64,000 nucleotides of DNA from the NCBI RefSeq assembly GCF_900188275.1, contig NZ_FZNY01000006.1, positions 124,001 to 188,000 on the forward strand, read 5' to 3'. Origin of the DNA: Dokdonia pacifica (GTDB taxonomy: Bacteria; Bacteroidota; Bacteroidia; Flavobacteriales; Flavobacteriaceae). The position numbers and the translations under genes were made by a program. The notes under the pieces are model-generated. The model saw only the letters and a list, made by a program, of their open reading frames with translations. It had not been told where the DNA came from and did no database searches. Below are positions 34,264 to 43,037 of this stretch, piece after piece. Position 1 is the first letter of the stretch. Every line of letters begins with the position of its first letter.

Positions 34264-35112
34264 CTATCGACGAGTTAAATTTTGAAAAACTAACAATGGT
34301 ATTTTTGAATTAAGACTTATCGTATCGATATTAGATTTGTTAAGTAACTCTTCCATATATGAATGCCTTGAATTAACCATGACTATCATTTCTATTCCTT
34401 CCTTGCCAATATAGGCGTTGATAGCCTTTGTCATTGGTTCATAATCTCTTCTTGTATATTGAACAATAGTATCTTTTAAACAATATTCTATTAACGCTTT
34501 ATTATCTTGTTGACGTAATGAAAGTCTATCATAATTTGAAAAGTGTAATAGATGAATAGTTGATCTGTAACTTTTTGCTAAACAGGATAGTAGTTTCATT
34601 TCTCGTCTTTTATAAGGAACCATAAAATCAGAAGGAAAGACAATGTTAGAAGGGCGTTCGTAAGTGTACTCAGATGGAATTCCTAATACAGGACATTTAA
34701 CATATTTAAGTACTTGTAATGTATTACTACCATAGGTAATCTTACTATCATTGGTCTGGCCTTTTGTTCCCATCACAATAAGATCTATATTCTCAAGCTC
34801 TACAAAATCGTCTACCTCATCTAGTAAGCTTCCAAAAACGGCTTTAGGGATATACGTATGCTTTGGGTTTGGATAATAATCTTGAATTTTTTCTAAAACA
34901 GTATCTAAACCTTTTTCTGCTTGTTTTTTGTGAATTTCTTTATGTTCTTCTAAAGATTCTTTAGATACTACTGCCGGGTTATTATATACCTCATCTGCAT
35001 ATGCGTGAAATATATATACTTCACATTTTTCATATTTGAAATATTGGATCGCACACTTAAGAGCATTCCATGAATTTTCAGAAAAATCTACTGGGACTAT
35101 AATCTTTCTCAT
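34264..35112 (-). CDS. Universal stress protein, tandem type
   Basis: 282 residues. RKIIVPVDFSENSWNALKCA opens it, and MGTKGQTNDSKITYGSNT is the ATP loop. Repeat 2 begins NIVFPSDFMVPYKRREMKLL. It is the first gene of a unit that continues to 32535, controlled by the box at 35169-35182, 57 bp upstream. Confidence 0.88.
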   Translation of the reverse strand: MRKIIVPVDFSENSWNALKCAIQYFKYEKCEVYIFHAYADEVYNNPAVVSKESLEEHKEIHKKQAEKGLDTVLEKIQDYYPNPKHTYIPKAVFGSLLDEVDDFVELENIDLIVMGTKGQTNDSKITYGSNTLQVLKYVKCPVLGIPSEYTYERPSNIVFPSDFMVPYKRREMKLLSCLAKSYRSTIHLLHFSNYDRLSLRQQDNKALIEYCLKDTIVQYTRRDYEPMTKAINAYIGKEGIEMIVMVNSRHSYMEELLNKSNIDTISLNSKIPLLVFQNLTRR

Positions 35113-35168
35113 TTGAAGAGTTTTGAATTTGTTATATCCAAAACTACCTCATTGGGGTATAAATAAAT

Positions 35169-35182
35169 ATGATTTTTATCAG
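35169..35182. promoter_or_regulatory. Crp/Fnr-like box before Usp gene 34264
   Basis: ATGATTTTTATCAG, 57 bp before the start codon. Confidence 0.55.
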
Positions 35183-35191
35183 CTATATACG

Positions 35192-36013
35192 TTATTCGTG
35201 TACAATTAAAAAGGGAGTTCTTTTATGATAATTAATAGAAGTGTCTGTAGAAGGAGAGAATAATAAATGTTCAGAGAAATTCATGTTTTTTGCAAATAAA
35301 ATCACAAGATCTACCTCGTGAACATTTATAAAAAATTGTAATGCTTCATCCATTGTTTGATTTACTACAAAATGAAAACTATGTTCTAAATCTGAAAAGG
35401 CACTCTTTAAAAAGCTTTTATTTTCTTTTTGATTTGTATCGGTATATCCTTCCTGTTTTACTAAATTCAGAATAGTAAGATGTGCATCTGCTATGGTAAT
35501 GATTTGCGATATTGTTTCTAAAGCTTTTGAATTATGTTGAAAGTTAAAATCTGTTACTAATGCTACTTGTTTTAATTTAGGACAAGGGACGTCTTGTGGA
35601 ACAATAATAGTTGGGCATTGTATACGTGTAATTACCTCTCGAGTATAACTTCCTATGGTAGTATCTTTAAGTACATTAGCTTGTTCTGTACCCATTACAA
35701 TAAGATCTATATTCTTTTGATGAACGGTCTCTTTTAATGATCTTATAAAACTTCCTGTTTTTTCTATAGAAGAAATTGTATGATGTTTGCTCTTCTTTTT
35801 ATCTAAAAGTTGAGTCCATTCTTCTAGTTGATAATGACTAGCAATATTCTTATGTAAAACTAACTCCCCTGTATTTTCTTCAAGATCATTGCTGGGAATA
35901 TCAATATGGATTACATGAAATGTAACAGCTATATTCTTAAAAAAGGATTGGACGCAACGTATAGCATTCCAAGATATTTCAGAAAAATCGACAGGTATTA
36001 ATATATTTTTCAT
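35192..36013 (-). CDS. Universal stress protein, tandem type
   Basis: 273 residues, the most diverged of the six. KNILIPVDFSEISWNAIRCV starts it. The expected ATP loop reads MGTEQANVLKDTTIGSYT, so the second Gly of G-x2-G is lost, and it may not bind ATP. It has its own Crp-like box 52 bp upstream and sits next to the regulator gene. Confidence 0.85.
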   Translation of the reverse strand: MKNILIPVDFSEISWNAIRCVQSFFKNIAVTFHVIHIDIPSNDLEENTGELVLHKNIASHYQLEEWTQLLDKKKSKHHTISSIEKTGSFIRSLKETVHQKNIDLIVMGTEQANVLKDTTIGSYTREVITRIQCPTIIVPQDVPCPKLKQVALVTDFNFQHNSKALETISQIITIADAHLTILNLVKQEGYTDTNQKENKSFLKSAFSDLEHSFHFVVNQTMDEALQFFINVHEVDLVILFAKNMNFSEHLLFSPSTDTSINYHKRTPFLIVHE

Positions 36014-36064
36014 CCCCTACTATTTGTAAAATAACAAATATATCTTGATGAAATTAGGACAACT

Positions 36065-36078
36065 ATGACAAATATCAG
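36065..36078. promoter_or_regulatory. Crp/Fnr-like box before Usp gene 35192
   Basis: ATGACAAATATCAG, 52 bp before the start codon. Confidence 0.55.
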
Positions 36079-36091
36079 TTTGTGATATTTT

Positions 36092-37138
36092 TTACTGCAT
36101 TGTTTTGAGCCCTTCTATGTTTAGGATTTTAATGTTTCTTCCTTCTATCTCTATATATCCATCTTTTTTAAAACCAGATAAAGTGCGTATTAGACTTTCT
36201 GTGGCTATACCAGCTACACTAGCGAGATCATTTCTGGAAATACGAATACCTTCTTCTGGTGTTTTACTAAGAACTTCCACAAATTGTAAGATGGTTTGCG
36301 CTGTTTTTTTGCGTACAGAACTATATGCCATCTGTAATAATTGAGACTTAACATCAGAAAGTGTATCGGTTAAAAGTTCCATAAGCTCAAAGGATACTTT
36401 TTGACTTTTTTCTAGAATACCTTTTAATTCATTTTTTGAAACTGCAGCTAGCGTCACATCTTCAATTGCCATTGCAGATTCTTGATATGGAACATTATCT
36501 ATAAAAGAGGTAAATCCTAAAAAATCATCGGGCCTGAATAAAGAGGTAATCAATTCTTTACCATTTTCGTCCATTTTTGATGTTTTTATAATTCCTTTTA
36601 GGATTAAATAGATAAGATTTGAATTAGCTCCTTCTTTAAAAATCTCTTCACCATTTTTATACGTAACTACGTCTCCATGATCATCAAAAAAGTTTTTTAA
36701 TTCGTGTAAACTACGTATTTCGTCGTCGTTTGTTTCATCTTCTTTTACTTGAGATAGATTGGAAAGTATTTTTGCTTTTGCAATACGACTTTCTATAGCA
36801 CTTATAAGATCTTCCTCTTCAAATGGTTTGGTGAGATAATCGTCTGCACCTAGATTCATACCCTTACGTATTTCTTTATGTTCTGTTCTTGCAGAAAGAA
36901 ATATAAAGGGGATATGACTCGTTGCTTCATGACTGGATAATACTTCTAGTACTTCATAGCCATCTGTTTCTGGCATCATAATATCACATACTATAATATC
37001 CGGAAGGTTTTCTTTCGCAGATGTAATTCCCAATGTTCCATTTGCTGCTGTAATCACAACATAATCATTAAGTTCAAGGAGCTCTGCTGTATTTTCGCGT
37101 AAAGCGGTATCATCTTCTATTAATAATATAGTTTTCAT
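36092..37138 (-). CDS. Response regulator fused to a Crp/Fnr-type regulator
   Basis: 348 residues in three parts. A receiver (1-120) has phosphoacceptor Asp52 (CDIMMPE) and Lys104 (LTKPFEEED). A cyclic-nucleotide-type sensor domain covers about 135-270. A Crp winged helix comes at about 275-340, with VRKKTAQTILQF and recognition helix ATESLIRTLSGF (Glu314, Arg318). Fnr has Ser at the position of Ile317. It is transcribed with the PAS kinase gene 22 bp upstream. The repeated ATGAY-N4-RTCAK boxes around it are its likely targets. Confidence 0.92.
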   Translation of the reverse strand: MKTILLIEDDTALRENTAELLELNDYVVITAANGTLGITSAKENLPDIIVCDIMMPETDGYEVLEVLSSHEATSHIPFIFLSARTEHKEIRKGMNLGADDYLTKPFEEEDLISAIESRIAKAKILSNLSQVKEDETNDDEIRSLHELKNFFDDHGDVVTYKNGEEIFKEGANSNLIYLILKGIIKTSKMDENGKELITSLFRPDDFLGFTSFIDNVPYQESAMAIEDVTLAAVSKNELKGILEKSQKVSFELMELLTDTLSDVKSQLLQMAYSSVRKKTAQTILQFVEVLSKTPEEGIRISRNDLASVAGIATESLIRTLSGFKKDGYIEIEGRNIKILNIEGLKTMQ

Positions 37139-37160
37139 CTACTATTGTTGGGTTATGGGG

Positions 37161-38327
37161 TTAGTTTTTTATAAGAGGGATATGTATCGTAAAGGCGGAA
37201 CCTACATTTTCTTTACTCTGAAAAGAAATTGTCCCTCCTAAATTCTCGAGATGGCTTTTTACAATATTGAGACCTATACCCGTACCTTGATTCGTTAATG
37301 CATTTTCTGCTCTAAAATACCTTCCGAAAATAAATTTTTGTTCTTTGTCAGGAATCCCAATTCCTTCATCATTGATTGTAATTTTTAATTGATTTTCATT
37401 CTTCTCTAGAATAATCTCTACAGTAGAATTTTCACTAGAATATTTTACGGCATTATGGATGAGATTGGTAAGTATTAATTCTAATATTTTTTCATCAAAC
37501 TCTATGATGACATCCGTCGCATTTTTAGGATATTTAATAATCTGACCATCTTTGAGGTGCATGTTAGCATCATAGATGACCTCATCAAATATTTTACTTA
37601 TTGGAAACGATGTGAATTTATAATTGACCTTGCCAGATTGTAATCGTTCAATAGATAAAAAATCGTCTATAATCGTATTTAAATACTTTACTTTTCCTTG
37701 TATGGTTTTTAAATGTTTTTCTCTCTTCTCTTGTTGTTCTTCCTTCGTATACTTTCCCGCAAGGGTAGCAGAAGTAAGAATTCCAGAAAGGGGAGTTTTA
37801 AACTCATGAGAAACTAGTGATAAAAATTTAGTTTTTAATTCATTTAATTCTTTTTCGGCAGCTAGTGCTTCTGTAAGTTGTTGTGTGCGTTCAATAACTT
37901 TTGCTTCCAGATTTTTATTGAGATTGATAATTTCTTCTTCTTGTTTTTTTCGTACTGTAATATTAGTTATTAACGCCATAATGTATGAATGGCCATGCAG
38001 TATAAAAGGGTTGAGACCTACCTCTACTGCAATCTCTTGCCCATCTTTGTGTAGTCCATAAAGATCCCTTCCTATACCCATTTGCCTTTTATCTTTATGT
38101 ACCATGTATTTTTTGAAATGGCCATGATGAGCATTGTGGTATTTTTGAGGAATTAATGTTTCTAGCATAGCCCCTTCTATTTCTTCTTTTGTATATCCAA
38201 AAATATTTCTAACTGAAGTATTACTAGCTACAATTTGTCTTTTTTTATTTACAATAATAACGCCCTCAGATACACCTTCAAATAAAATCAAAAACGTGTC
38301 TTCTATACTTTCTTTAAAGAATTCCAT
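37161..38327 (-). CDS. PAS-domain histidine kinase
   Basis: 388 residues from ATG 38327 (MEFFKESIEDTFLILFEGV). An upstream start at 38438 is rejected because it would read through the Crp-like box at 38371. One PAS domain (about 10-125: FGYTKEEIEG, YGLHKDGQEIAVEVG) is followed by a coiled-coil, the H box (SLVSHEFKTPLSG) and the ATPase domain (NLIHNAVKYSS, GIGIPDKE, GTGIGLNIVKSH). No membrane segment, so it senses a cytoplasmic signal. Its partner is the receiver-Crp protein downstream. Confidence 0.93.
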   Translation of the reverse strand: MEFFKESIEDTFLILFEGVSEGVIIVNKKRQIVASNTSVRNIFGYTKEEIEGAMLETLIPQKYHNAHHGHFKKYMVHKDKRQMGIGRDLYGLHKDGQEIAVEVGLNPFILHGHSYIMALITNITVRKKQEEEIINLNKNLEAKVIERTQQLTEALAAEKELNELKTKFLSLVSHEFKTPLSGILTSATLAGKYTKEEQQEKREKHLKTIQGKVKYLNTIIDDFLSIERLQSGKVNYKFTSFPISKIFDEVIYDANMHLKDGQIIKYPKNATDVIIEFDEKILELILTNLIHNAVKYSSENSTVEIILEKNENQLKITINDEGIGIPDKEQKFIFGRYFRAENALTNQGTGIGLNIVKSHLENLGGTISFQSKENVGSAFTIHIPLIKN

Positions 38328-38370
38328 ACTATAAAAATACAATTTATAAATAGGATTTTTTATGCTGAGA

Positions 38371-38384
38371 TGACAAATATCATA
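38371..38384. promoter_or_regulatory. Crp/Fnr-like box between kinase and TerB-like gene
   Basis: ATGACAAATATCAT, 44 bp before the kinase start and 53 bp before the divergent gene at 38437. It could control both, so the regulatory pair may autoregulate. Confidence 0.6.
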
Positions 38385-38436
38385 GATCAAGATTAGTATC
38401 AAAGTTATTTTTACAATACATAAAAACAATAAGAAC

Positions 38437-38841
38437 ATGCCTGTTAGAACAAAAACATTATTGTATCAAAATTTAGGTAAATTATTTTATGCGATAGCCG
38501 CTTCAGATACAATAATTCAAGATCAAGAATTTGAAGCTTTGCAACAATGCGTACAAAAATATTGGAAAGATTATAATGACCTTAATCAAGTCTTTGAAGA
38601 AGAGTATACACAAGTTATTGAAGCAGTATTTGAAGGTGTGGAAGCGTTTGAACTATCTGCAGAAGAAATGTTTCAAGATTTTATCTCTTATAAGAGAGAA
38701 CACCCTCAACTTTTTACCAATGTACTGAATACATTGATTATGGCAACTGCAAAGACAATTGCATATGCCTTTGAGAATGTAAATACATCTGAGCAGAAAT
38801 TCCTTACACAATTAGAAAATGAACTAAGTATAATAAGTTGA
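38437..38841 (+). CDS. TerB-like small protein, copy 1
   Basis: 134 residues, all helical: LLYQNLGKLFYAIAASDTIIQDQEFEAL at the start resembles the TerB fold (acidic, possible metal-binding residues in SDTIIQDQE). It is divergent from the kinase gene and has a paralogue at 40249. A role in metal or stress response is only inferred from fold and place. Confidence 0.7.
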   Translation: MPVRTKTLLYQNLGKLFYAIAASDTIIQDQEFEALQQCVQKYWKDYNDLNQVFEEEYTQVIEAVFEGVEAFELSAEEMFQDFISYKREHPQLFTNVLNTLIMATAKTIAYAFENVNTSEQKFLTQLENELSIIS

Positions 38842-38903
38842 TATCTCAATTAGTATACACAAACAAGCGAACCATAAACGGAATACTAATACCAAATTAA
38901 CTT

Positions 38904-39308
38904 ATGGAATATTCGATTAAAGCTCAATCTTTTTCAAGAAATAAGGCTACAATACATGCAAAACAATCTGAAATTGTTTTTGGGATTACTCCTGAATCTG
39001 CTGATCTTTTACCAAATCCAGCAGAATTATTTTTAGGATCATTTTTAGCGTGTATTCTTAAAAGTGTGGAGCGCTTTTCCATATTCATGAATTTTGAATA
39101 TTCAAAGACTGAAATAACCGTCAATGCAACACGGTTTGAGAAACCTCCAAGAATGGATGCTATAAATTACGAATTGAAAATTTATAGTCAAGACCCTAAT
39201 TTGAATAGTGAGCTCCTTAAAAAAAACATTGAAAAGTTTGGAACTATTTATAATACTGTAAAAGCTTCTTGTGCGATTACAGGTAAAATAACAGTTATAA
39301 CGACCTAA
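38904..39308 (+). CDS. OsmC-family protein
   Basis: 134 residues. Family features are PNPAELFLGSFLACIL with the conserved Cys at about 50, and a C-terminal SCAITGKI with the second reactive Cys. These two Cys reduce organic hydroperoxides in OsmC/Ohr. The conserved Glu/Arg partners are less clear. It lies between the TerB-like and VIT-type genes, in the stress block. Confidence 0.85.
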   Translation: MEYSIKAQSFSRNKATIHAKQSEIVFGITPESADLLPNPAELFLGSFLACILKSVERFSIFMNFEYSKTEITVNATRFEKPPRMDAINYELKIYSQDPNLNSELLKKNIEKFGTIYNTVKASCAITGKITVITT

Positions 39309-39391
39309 GAAGAAAGACAAAATCAAAATGACAATTGGTTGTATATATTCTAAAAACACTTCAGTGAATTATAATTTTAAAAAATAATCTC

Positions 39392-40108
39392 ATGTCAAAC
39401 GAAAATGTAGGATTAGATAATTATTTAGACAATCATTACATACATAGAAGTAATTGGTTGAGAGCAGCCGTATTGGGTGCTAATGATGGGATTTTATCCA
39501 CTGCAAGTATAGCAATTGGAGTTGCTGCTGCTAGCGATATTAGAGACCCAATTATATTAGCAACATTGGCTGGACTAGTGGCTGGAGCCTTATCAATGGC
39601 AGCTGGAGAATATGTTTCTGTAAGTTCACAAACTGATGTCGAAAAAGCAGACATTGAACGTGAAAAGAAAGAACTACAGGAAATGCCCGAAATCGAATTG
39701 CAAAGACTTGCTGAAATTTATGAACAACGTGGATTGAAAAAAGAAACAGCCATAATAGTAGCTAAAGAATTAACAGCATATGACGCTCTCGGGACACACG
39801 TCAGAGATGAATTAGGAATTACTGAAATTTCGCAAGCAAAACCTATTCAAGCGGCATTGGCTTCTGGTGCAGCATTTACAGTAGGAGGATTACTCCCTTT
39901 TTTAGTGACATTATTTCTCCCCTTAGAAAGTCTAGAATATTCCCTTTATAGTTCTGCCATTTTTTTCCTTATTGTTTTAGGGATGTTAACTGCAAAAACA
40001 GGAGGGTCAAGTATCACAAAAGCAATCATTCGAATTACATTTTGGGGAACAGTTGCCATGGGACTAACGGCTCTAGTTGGTTACATATTCAATGTAAATG
40101 TTGGATGA
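39392..40108 (+). CDS. VIT1/CCC1-family transporter
   Basis: 238 residues. The first segment, LRAAVLGANDGILSTASIAIGV, and the following GLVAGALSMAAGEYVSVSSQTD are signature VIT1/CCC1 helices. Three further hydrophobic segments follow at the C-terminus, with a Glu-rich cytoplasmic linker in between (EREKKELQEMPEIELQ). These proteins move Fe2+ or Mn2+ out of the cytoplasm. It follows the OsmC gene. Confidence 0.9.
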   Translation: MSNENVGLDNYLDNHYIHRSNWLRAAVLGANDGILSTASIAIGVAAASDIRDPIILATLAGLVAGALSMAAGEYVSVSSQTDVEKADIEREKKELQEMPEIELQRLAEIYEQRGLKKETAIIVAKELTAYDALGTHVRDELGITEISQAKPIQAALASGAAFTVGGLLPFLVTLFLPLESLEYSLYSSAIFFLIVLGMLTAKTGGSSITKAIIRITFWGTVAMGLTALVGYIFNVNVG

Positions 40109-40180
40109 TATCTACTTTTAAAAAATAAAATATACCTCTTTTTAAAAAGTAAATTTCTTCTTGATTTGATAGATGTTCAT

Positions 40181-40194
40181 ATGACATTTATCAT
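40181..40194. promoter_or_regulatory. Crp/Fnr-like box before gene 40249
   Basis: ATGACATTTATCAT, 55 bp before the start codon. Confidence 0.55.
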
Positions 40195-40248
40195 AGAATC
40201 CTAGAAACACTATAAATACATTTGAAACAACAATTAATATTTTGAAAT

Positions 40249-40653
40249 ATGGAAACCCAAGAGAAAAAAGATATTTACTTCTATCAAAACTTAGGAAGAC
40301 TTTTTTATGCTGTAGCTTTTATAGATAATGTAGTTAGAGATGAAGAGGTGGAAACACTCAAAAAATTTGTTTCATCTACTTGGGTGTCTCTAGATAATGA
40401 ACCCGACGAATACGGTTCTGACAGTGCTTTTCAAATAGAAGTAGTTTTTAATTGGCTAGAAAGCGAAGTGTTTGATGCGCAAGAAAGCTATGATAGCTTT
40501 AAAGAATATTATGTCAAGCATAAATCATTATTTACAGAAATGATAAATCGTAGAATTTTAAAAACGGCAAGTGCAATTGCTGGAGCTTTTGCAGGCACCA
40601 ATAAATCTGAACTCATTTTACTTACACAATTACATCTTCTCATAAAAGATTAA
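40249..40653 (+). CDS. TerB-like small protein, copy 2
   Basis: 134 residues, the same length as the gene at 38437 and similar through IYFYQNLGRLFYAVAFIDNVVRDEEVETL and the C-terminal TQL region. It has its own Crp-like box, so both copies appear to be in the same regulon. Function unknown. Confidence 0.7.
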   Translation: METQEKKDIYFYQNLGRLFYAVAFIDNVVRDEEVETLKKFVSSTWVSLDNEPDEYGSDSAFQIEVVFNWLESEVFDAQESYDSFKEYYVKHKSLFTEMINRRILKTASAIAGAFAGTNKSELILLTQLHLLIKD

Positions 40654-40721
40654 TTAGAAAAAGAGTGTTGATGAAAATAAACAATTACCGGGTAAATCAA
40701 TAACAATTAAAATCTAAACAA

Positions 40722-41597
40722 ATGAAGCCTACACTCATAGTATTAGGAATTCTTATAAGTATCTTTTCTTGTAAAAATAATGATAAGGAAATAGAGCAAT
40801 CATCTTTTGAAATTGAAATAGAAGAAGTGGTAGATACAGCTTTTAATGAAACTTTAGATAAAGATATCTTAGAAAATCAAGTATCAAAACAATCTATAAA
40901 AAAAGCACAGCTCGTTCGTCAGGAAGATGAAAAAGATGCGCTTCAAGAATTGGTCACTTCAAAAAAGATATATCAAGAAGATGATGCATATATATTAGAT
41001 TATACCTACCCATATTTAAATGAAAATATAGATGCTGGTTATATAGCTTTCAACTCCTATTTAAAAGAAAGCTATCTAAATGTAGAGCGTACTATTAATG
41101 AGATTCTAGAAGATAAAGAACTATTATGTGACACCCTTAAAATAGATCGCTTTCGCGAAAAGCGAATTATAGATTACAAACTACATTCTACAGCAAATAA
41201 TCTTATTAGTATTTTACTGTACAAAGAAAACTTCTACTCTGGTATGAGACATTCTGCATACACATTTGACTGTCTTAATTATAATACAGAAACACATTCC
41301 TTTATCTATTTTAACGACTTCTTTATACCTAAAGCAGAAGACAAACTTTTTACTATTATTAATGAAACTATTACTAATGATATTGAGTCTGGAGACATGT
41401 ATTATGATTGCTGGCAACTCACAGAAATGGATTTTAGAGCTTATAAGAATAACTTTGTCGTCAATGGAGATTTTATAGAATTTTACTTTGATGATTGTGT
41501 GATATGTCCTTCCTATACAGGTACATATGGGATTAAGCTTCCAGTGCCTAAGATTTTACATTTAATAAAACAATACCAACAACCTCTGCTATTATAA
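40722..41597 (+). CDS. DUF3298-type lipoprotein
   Basis: 291 residues. A lipobox (GILISIFSC) gives a membrane anchor. The C-terminal half (YSGMRHSAYTFDCLNYN, SFIYFNDFF, DFIEFYFDDCVICPSYTG) matches the DUF3298/RsiV type of fold. It lies 12 bp before deoC. The iterated palindrome at 41149-41165 is imperfect (one extra A) and is read as RFREKR. Confidence 0.8.
   Translation: MKPTLIVLGILISIFSCKNNDKEIEQSSFEIEIEEVVDTAFNETLDKDILENQVSKQSIKKAQLVRQEDEKDALQELVTSKKIYQEDDAYILDYTYPYLNENIDAGYIAFNSYLKESYLNVERTINEILEDKELLCDTLKIDRFREKRIIDYKLHSTANNLISILLYKENFYSGMRHSAYTFDCLNYNTETHSFIYFNDFFIPKAEDKLFTIINETITNDIESGDMYYDCWQLTEMDFRAYKNNFVVNGDFIEFYFDDCVICPSYTGTYGIKLPVPKILHLIKQYQQPLLL
41149..41165. repeat. Imperfect iterated palindrome inside lipoprotein gene
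   Basis: CGCTTTCGCGAAAAGCG, with one inserted A in the right arm, read as RFREKR. Confidence 0.7.
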
Positions 41598-41609
41598 CTT
41601 AATTATTTT

Positions 41610-42257
41610 ATGCTAATTAATCAATATATAGATCATACATTACTAAAGCCCACGGCAACAATAAATGATATAAAAAAGCACTGTCAAGAAGCCATTAAAT
41701 ATCACTTTTATGCTGTATGTGTTAATGAATGTTATGTTACGCTTGCGCGAAATTATCTCGGCGAGAGTCCTGTCAAAGTAGTGGCAACTGTAGGATTCCC
41801 TCTTGGGGCAATGGCCGCCGAGACAAAAGTTATTCAAGCTAAAAATTGCATTCTCAGAGGGGCTAGTGAGATAGACATGGTAGTTAATTTAGGATATATA
41901 AAATCTGGATTATTGGATGCTGTAGAAAAAGAGATCGCAAGTATTAAAAAAGCAATAGGAAATCACGTCTTAAAAGTAATTATTGAAACAAGCTATCTCA
42001 CAGACGAAGAAAAACGTTTAGTAACAAATCTTGCCATAAAAGCTGGAGCCGATTATATTAAAACTTCAACTGGATTTGGCACTGTACCAGTTACTCTAGA
42101 TGATATTGTATTATTAAAAGAAGTCACAACCAATAAAATAAAAATAAAAGCTTCAGGCGGCATTAGAGATGCTCTAACAGCAAAGCAATTTATACAAGCT
42201 GGTGTTCATCGGTTAGGAACATCTTCGAGTATAGCGATTGTAACACAAAAACAATAA
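41610..42257 (+). CDS. deoC: Deoxyribose-phosphate aldolase
   Basis: 215 residues. Family signatures are DHTLLKPTAT, VGFPLGAMAAETKV, Lys in LKVIIETSYL, and the Schiff-base lysine in GADYIKTSTGF with KASGGIRD. Cleaves 2-deoxyribose-5-phosphate into acetaldehyde and glyceraldehyde-3-phosphate. It is followed 2 bp later by deoD, giving deoxynucleoside salvage. Confidence 0.95.
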   Translation: MLINQYIDHTLLKPTATINDIKKHCQEAIKYHFYAVCVNECYVTLARNYLGESPVKVVATVGFPLGAMAAETKVIQAKNCILRGASEIDMVVNLGYIKSGLLDAVEKEIASIKKAIGNHVLKVIIETSYLTDEEKRLVTNLAIKAGADYIKTSTGFGTVPVTLDDIVLLKEVTTNKIKIKASGGIRDALTAKQFIQAGVHRLGTSSSIAIVTQKQ

Positions 42258-42259
42258 TA

Positions 42260-42958
42260 ATGAGTACACATATAGAAGCTCAAAAAGGAGCAATTGCAGA
42301 AACTGTTTTACTTCCAGGAGATCCTATGCGAGCCAAATGGATTGCCGAAACATTTCTTGAAGATCCTATTTGTTATAATAAAGTTAGAGGAATGTATGGA
42401 TATACAGGCTATTATAAAGGAAAGCGCGTTTCTGTACAGGGCACAGGCATGGGAATCCCATCTGCATTAATATACTGTCATGAACTTATCAATGAATATG
42501 GAGTAAAAAATTTAATTCGTGTAGGATCTGCGGGTTCTTATCAATCTGATATATGTTTAAGAGATATTGTAATTGCTATGGCTGCTTCTTCTACTTCCGG
42601 AATTAATAATTCTAGATTTATCAATGCAGATTATTCACCAACAGCAAATTATGAACTTTTCAAGAAAGCTACAGACTATGCAATAACACATAACATTCCA
42701 ATAAAAGCAGGTAATGTCCTCTCTACCGATGAGTTTTATGAAGATAATTTTGATGATTATAAAAAATGGGCACAGTTTGGTGTTTTGTGTGTAGAAATGG
42801 AAGCCGCGGGCTTGTATACAATTGCTGCTAAATATAATGTGAAAGCATTGGTGATATTAACGATCTCAGATTCATTGGTTACTGGAGAGCGTACCTCATC
42901 TATAGAACGAGAAACTTCTTTTACAAAAATGATAGAAATAGCTTTAGGTACTATTTGA
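42260..42958 (+). CDS. deoD: Purine-nucleoside phosphorylase
   Basis: 232 residues of the bacterial hexameric type. Motifs: LLPGDPMRAKWIAE, GTGMGIPSALIY, LIRVGSAGSY and the catalytic CVEMEAAGLYTIAAKY, with ISDS near the end. Phosphorolysis of purine (deoxy)nucleosides yields the sugar phosphates used by deoC after mutase action. Directly coupled to deoC and followed by a terminator. Confidence 0.95.
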   Translation: MSTHIEAQKGAIAETVLLPGDPMRAKWIAETFLEDPICYNKVRGMYGYTGYYKGKRVSVQGTGMGIPSALIYCHELINEYGVKNLIRVGSAGSYQSDICLRDIVIAMAASSTSGINNSRFINADYSPTANYELFKKATDYAITHNIPIKAGNVLSTDEFYEDNFDDYKKWAQFGVLCVEMEAAGLYTIAAKYNVKALVILTISDSLVTGERTSSIERETSFTKMIEIALGTI

Positions 42959-42981
42959 GTTCAAGATTATTCTTATCATAA

Positions 42982-43020
42982 AATAAAAGGGAAACTAACT
43001 TAGTTAGTTTCCCTTTTATT
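42982..43020. terminator. Bidirectional intrinsic terminator
   Basis: An 18-bp stem (AATAAAAGGGAAACTAAC with its complement, loop TTA) lies between convergent deoD and the Usp gene. Confidence 0.9.
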
Positions 43021-43037
43021 TGAATACATATATCCAA

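Noticed and set aside
38328-38438. Extended N-terminus of the histidine kinase
   Set aside because: The extension reads through the Crp-like box and has low-complexity hydrophobic residues; ATG 38327 gives a normal PAS start.
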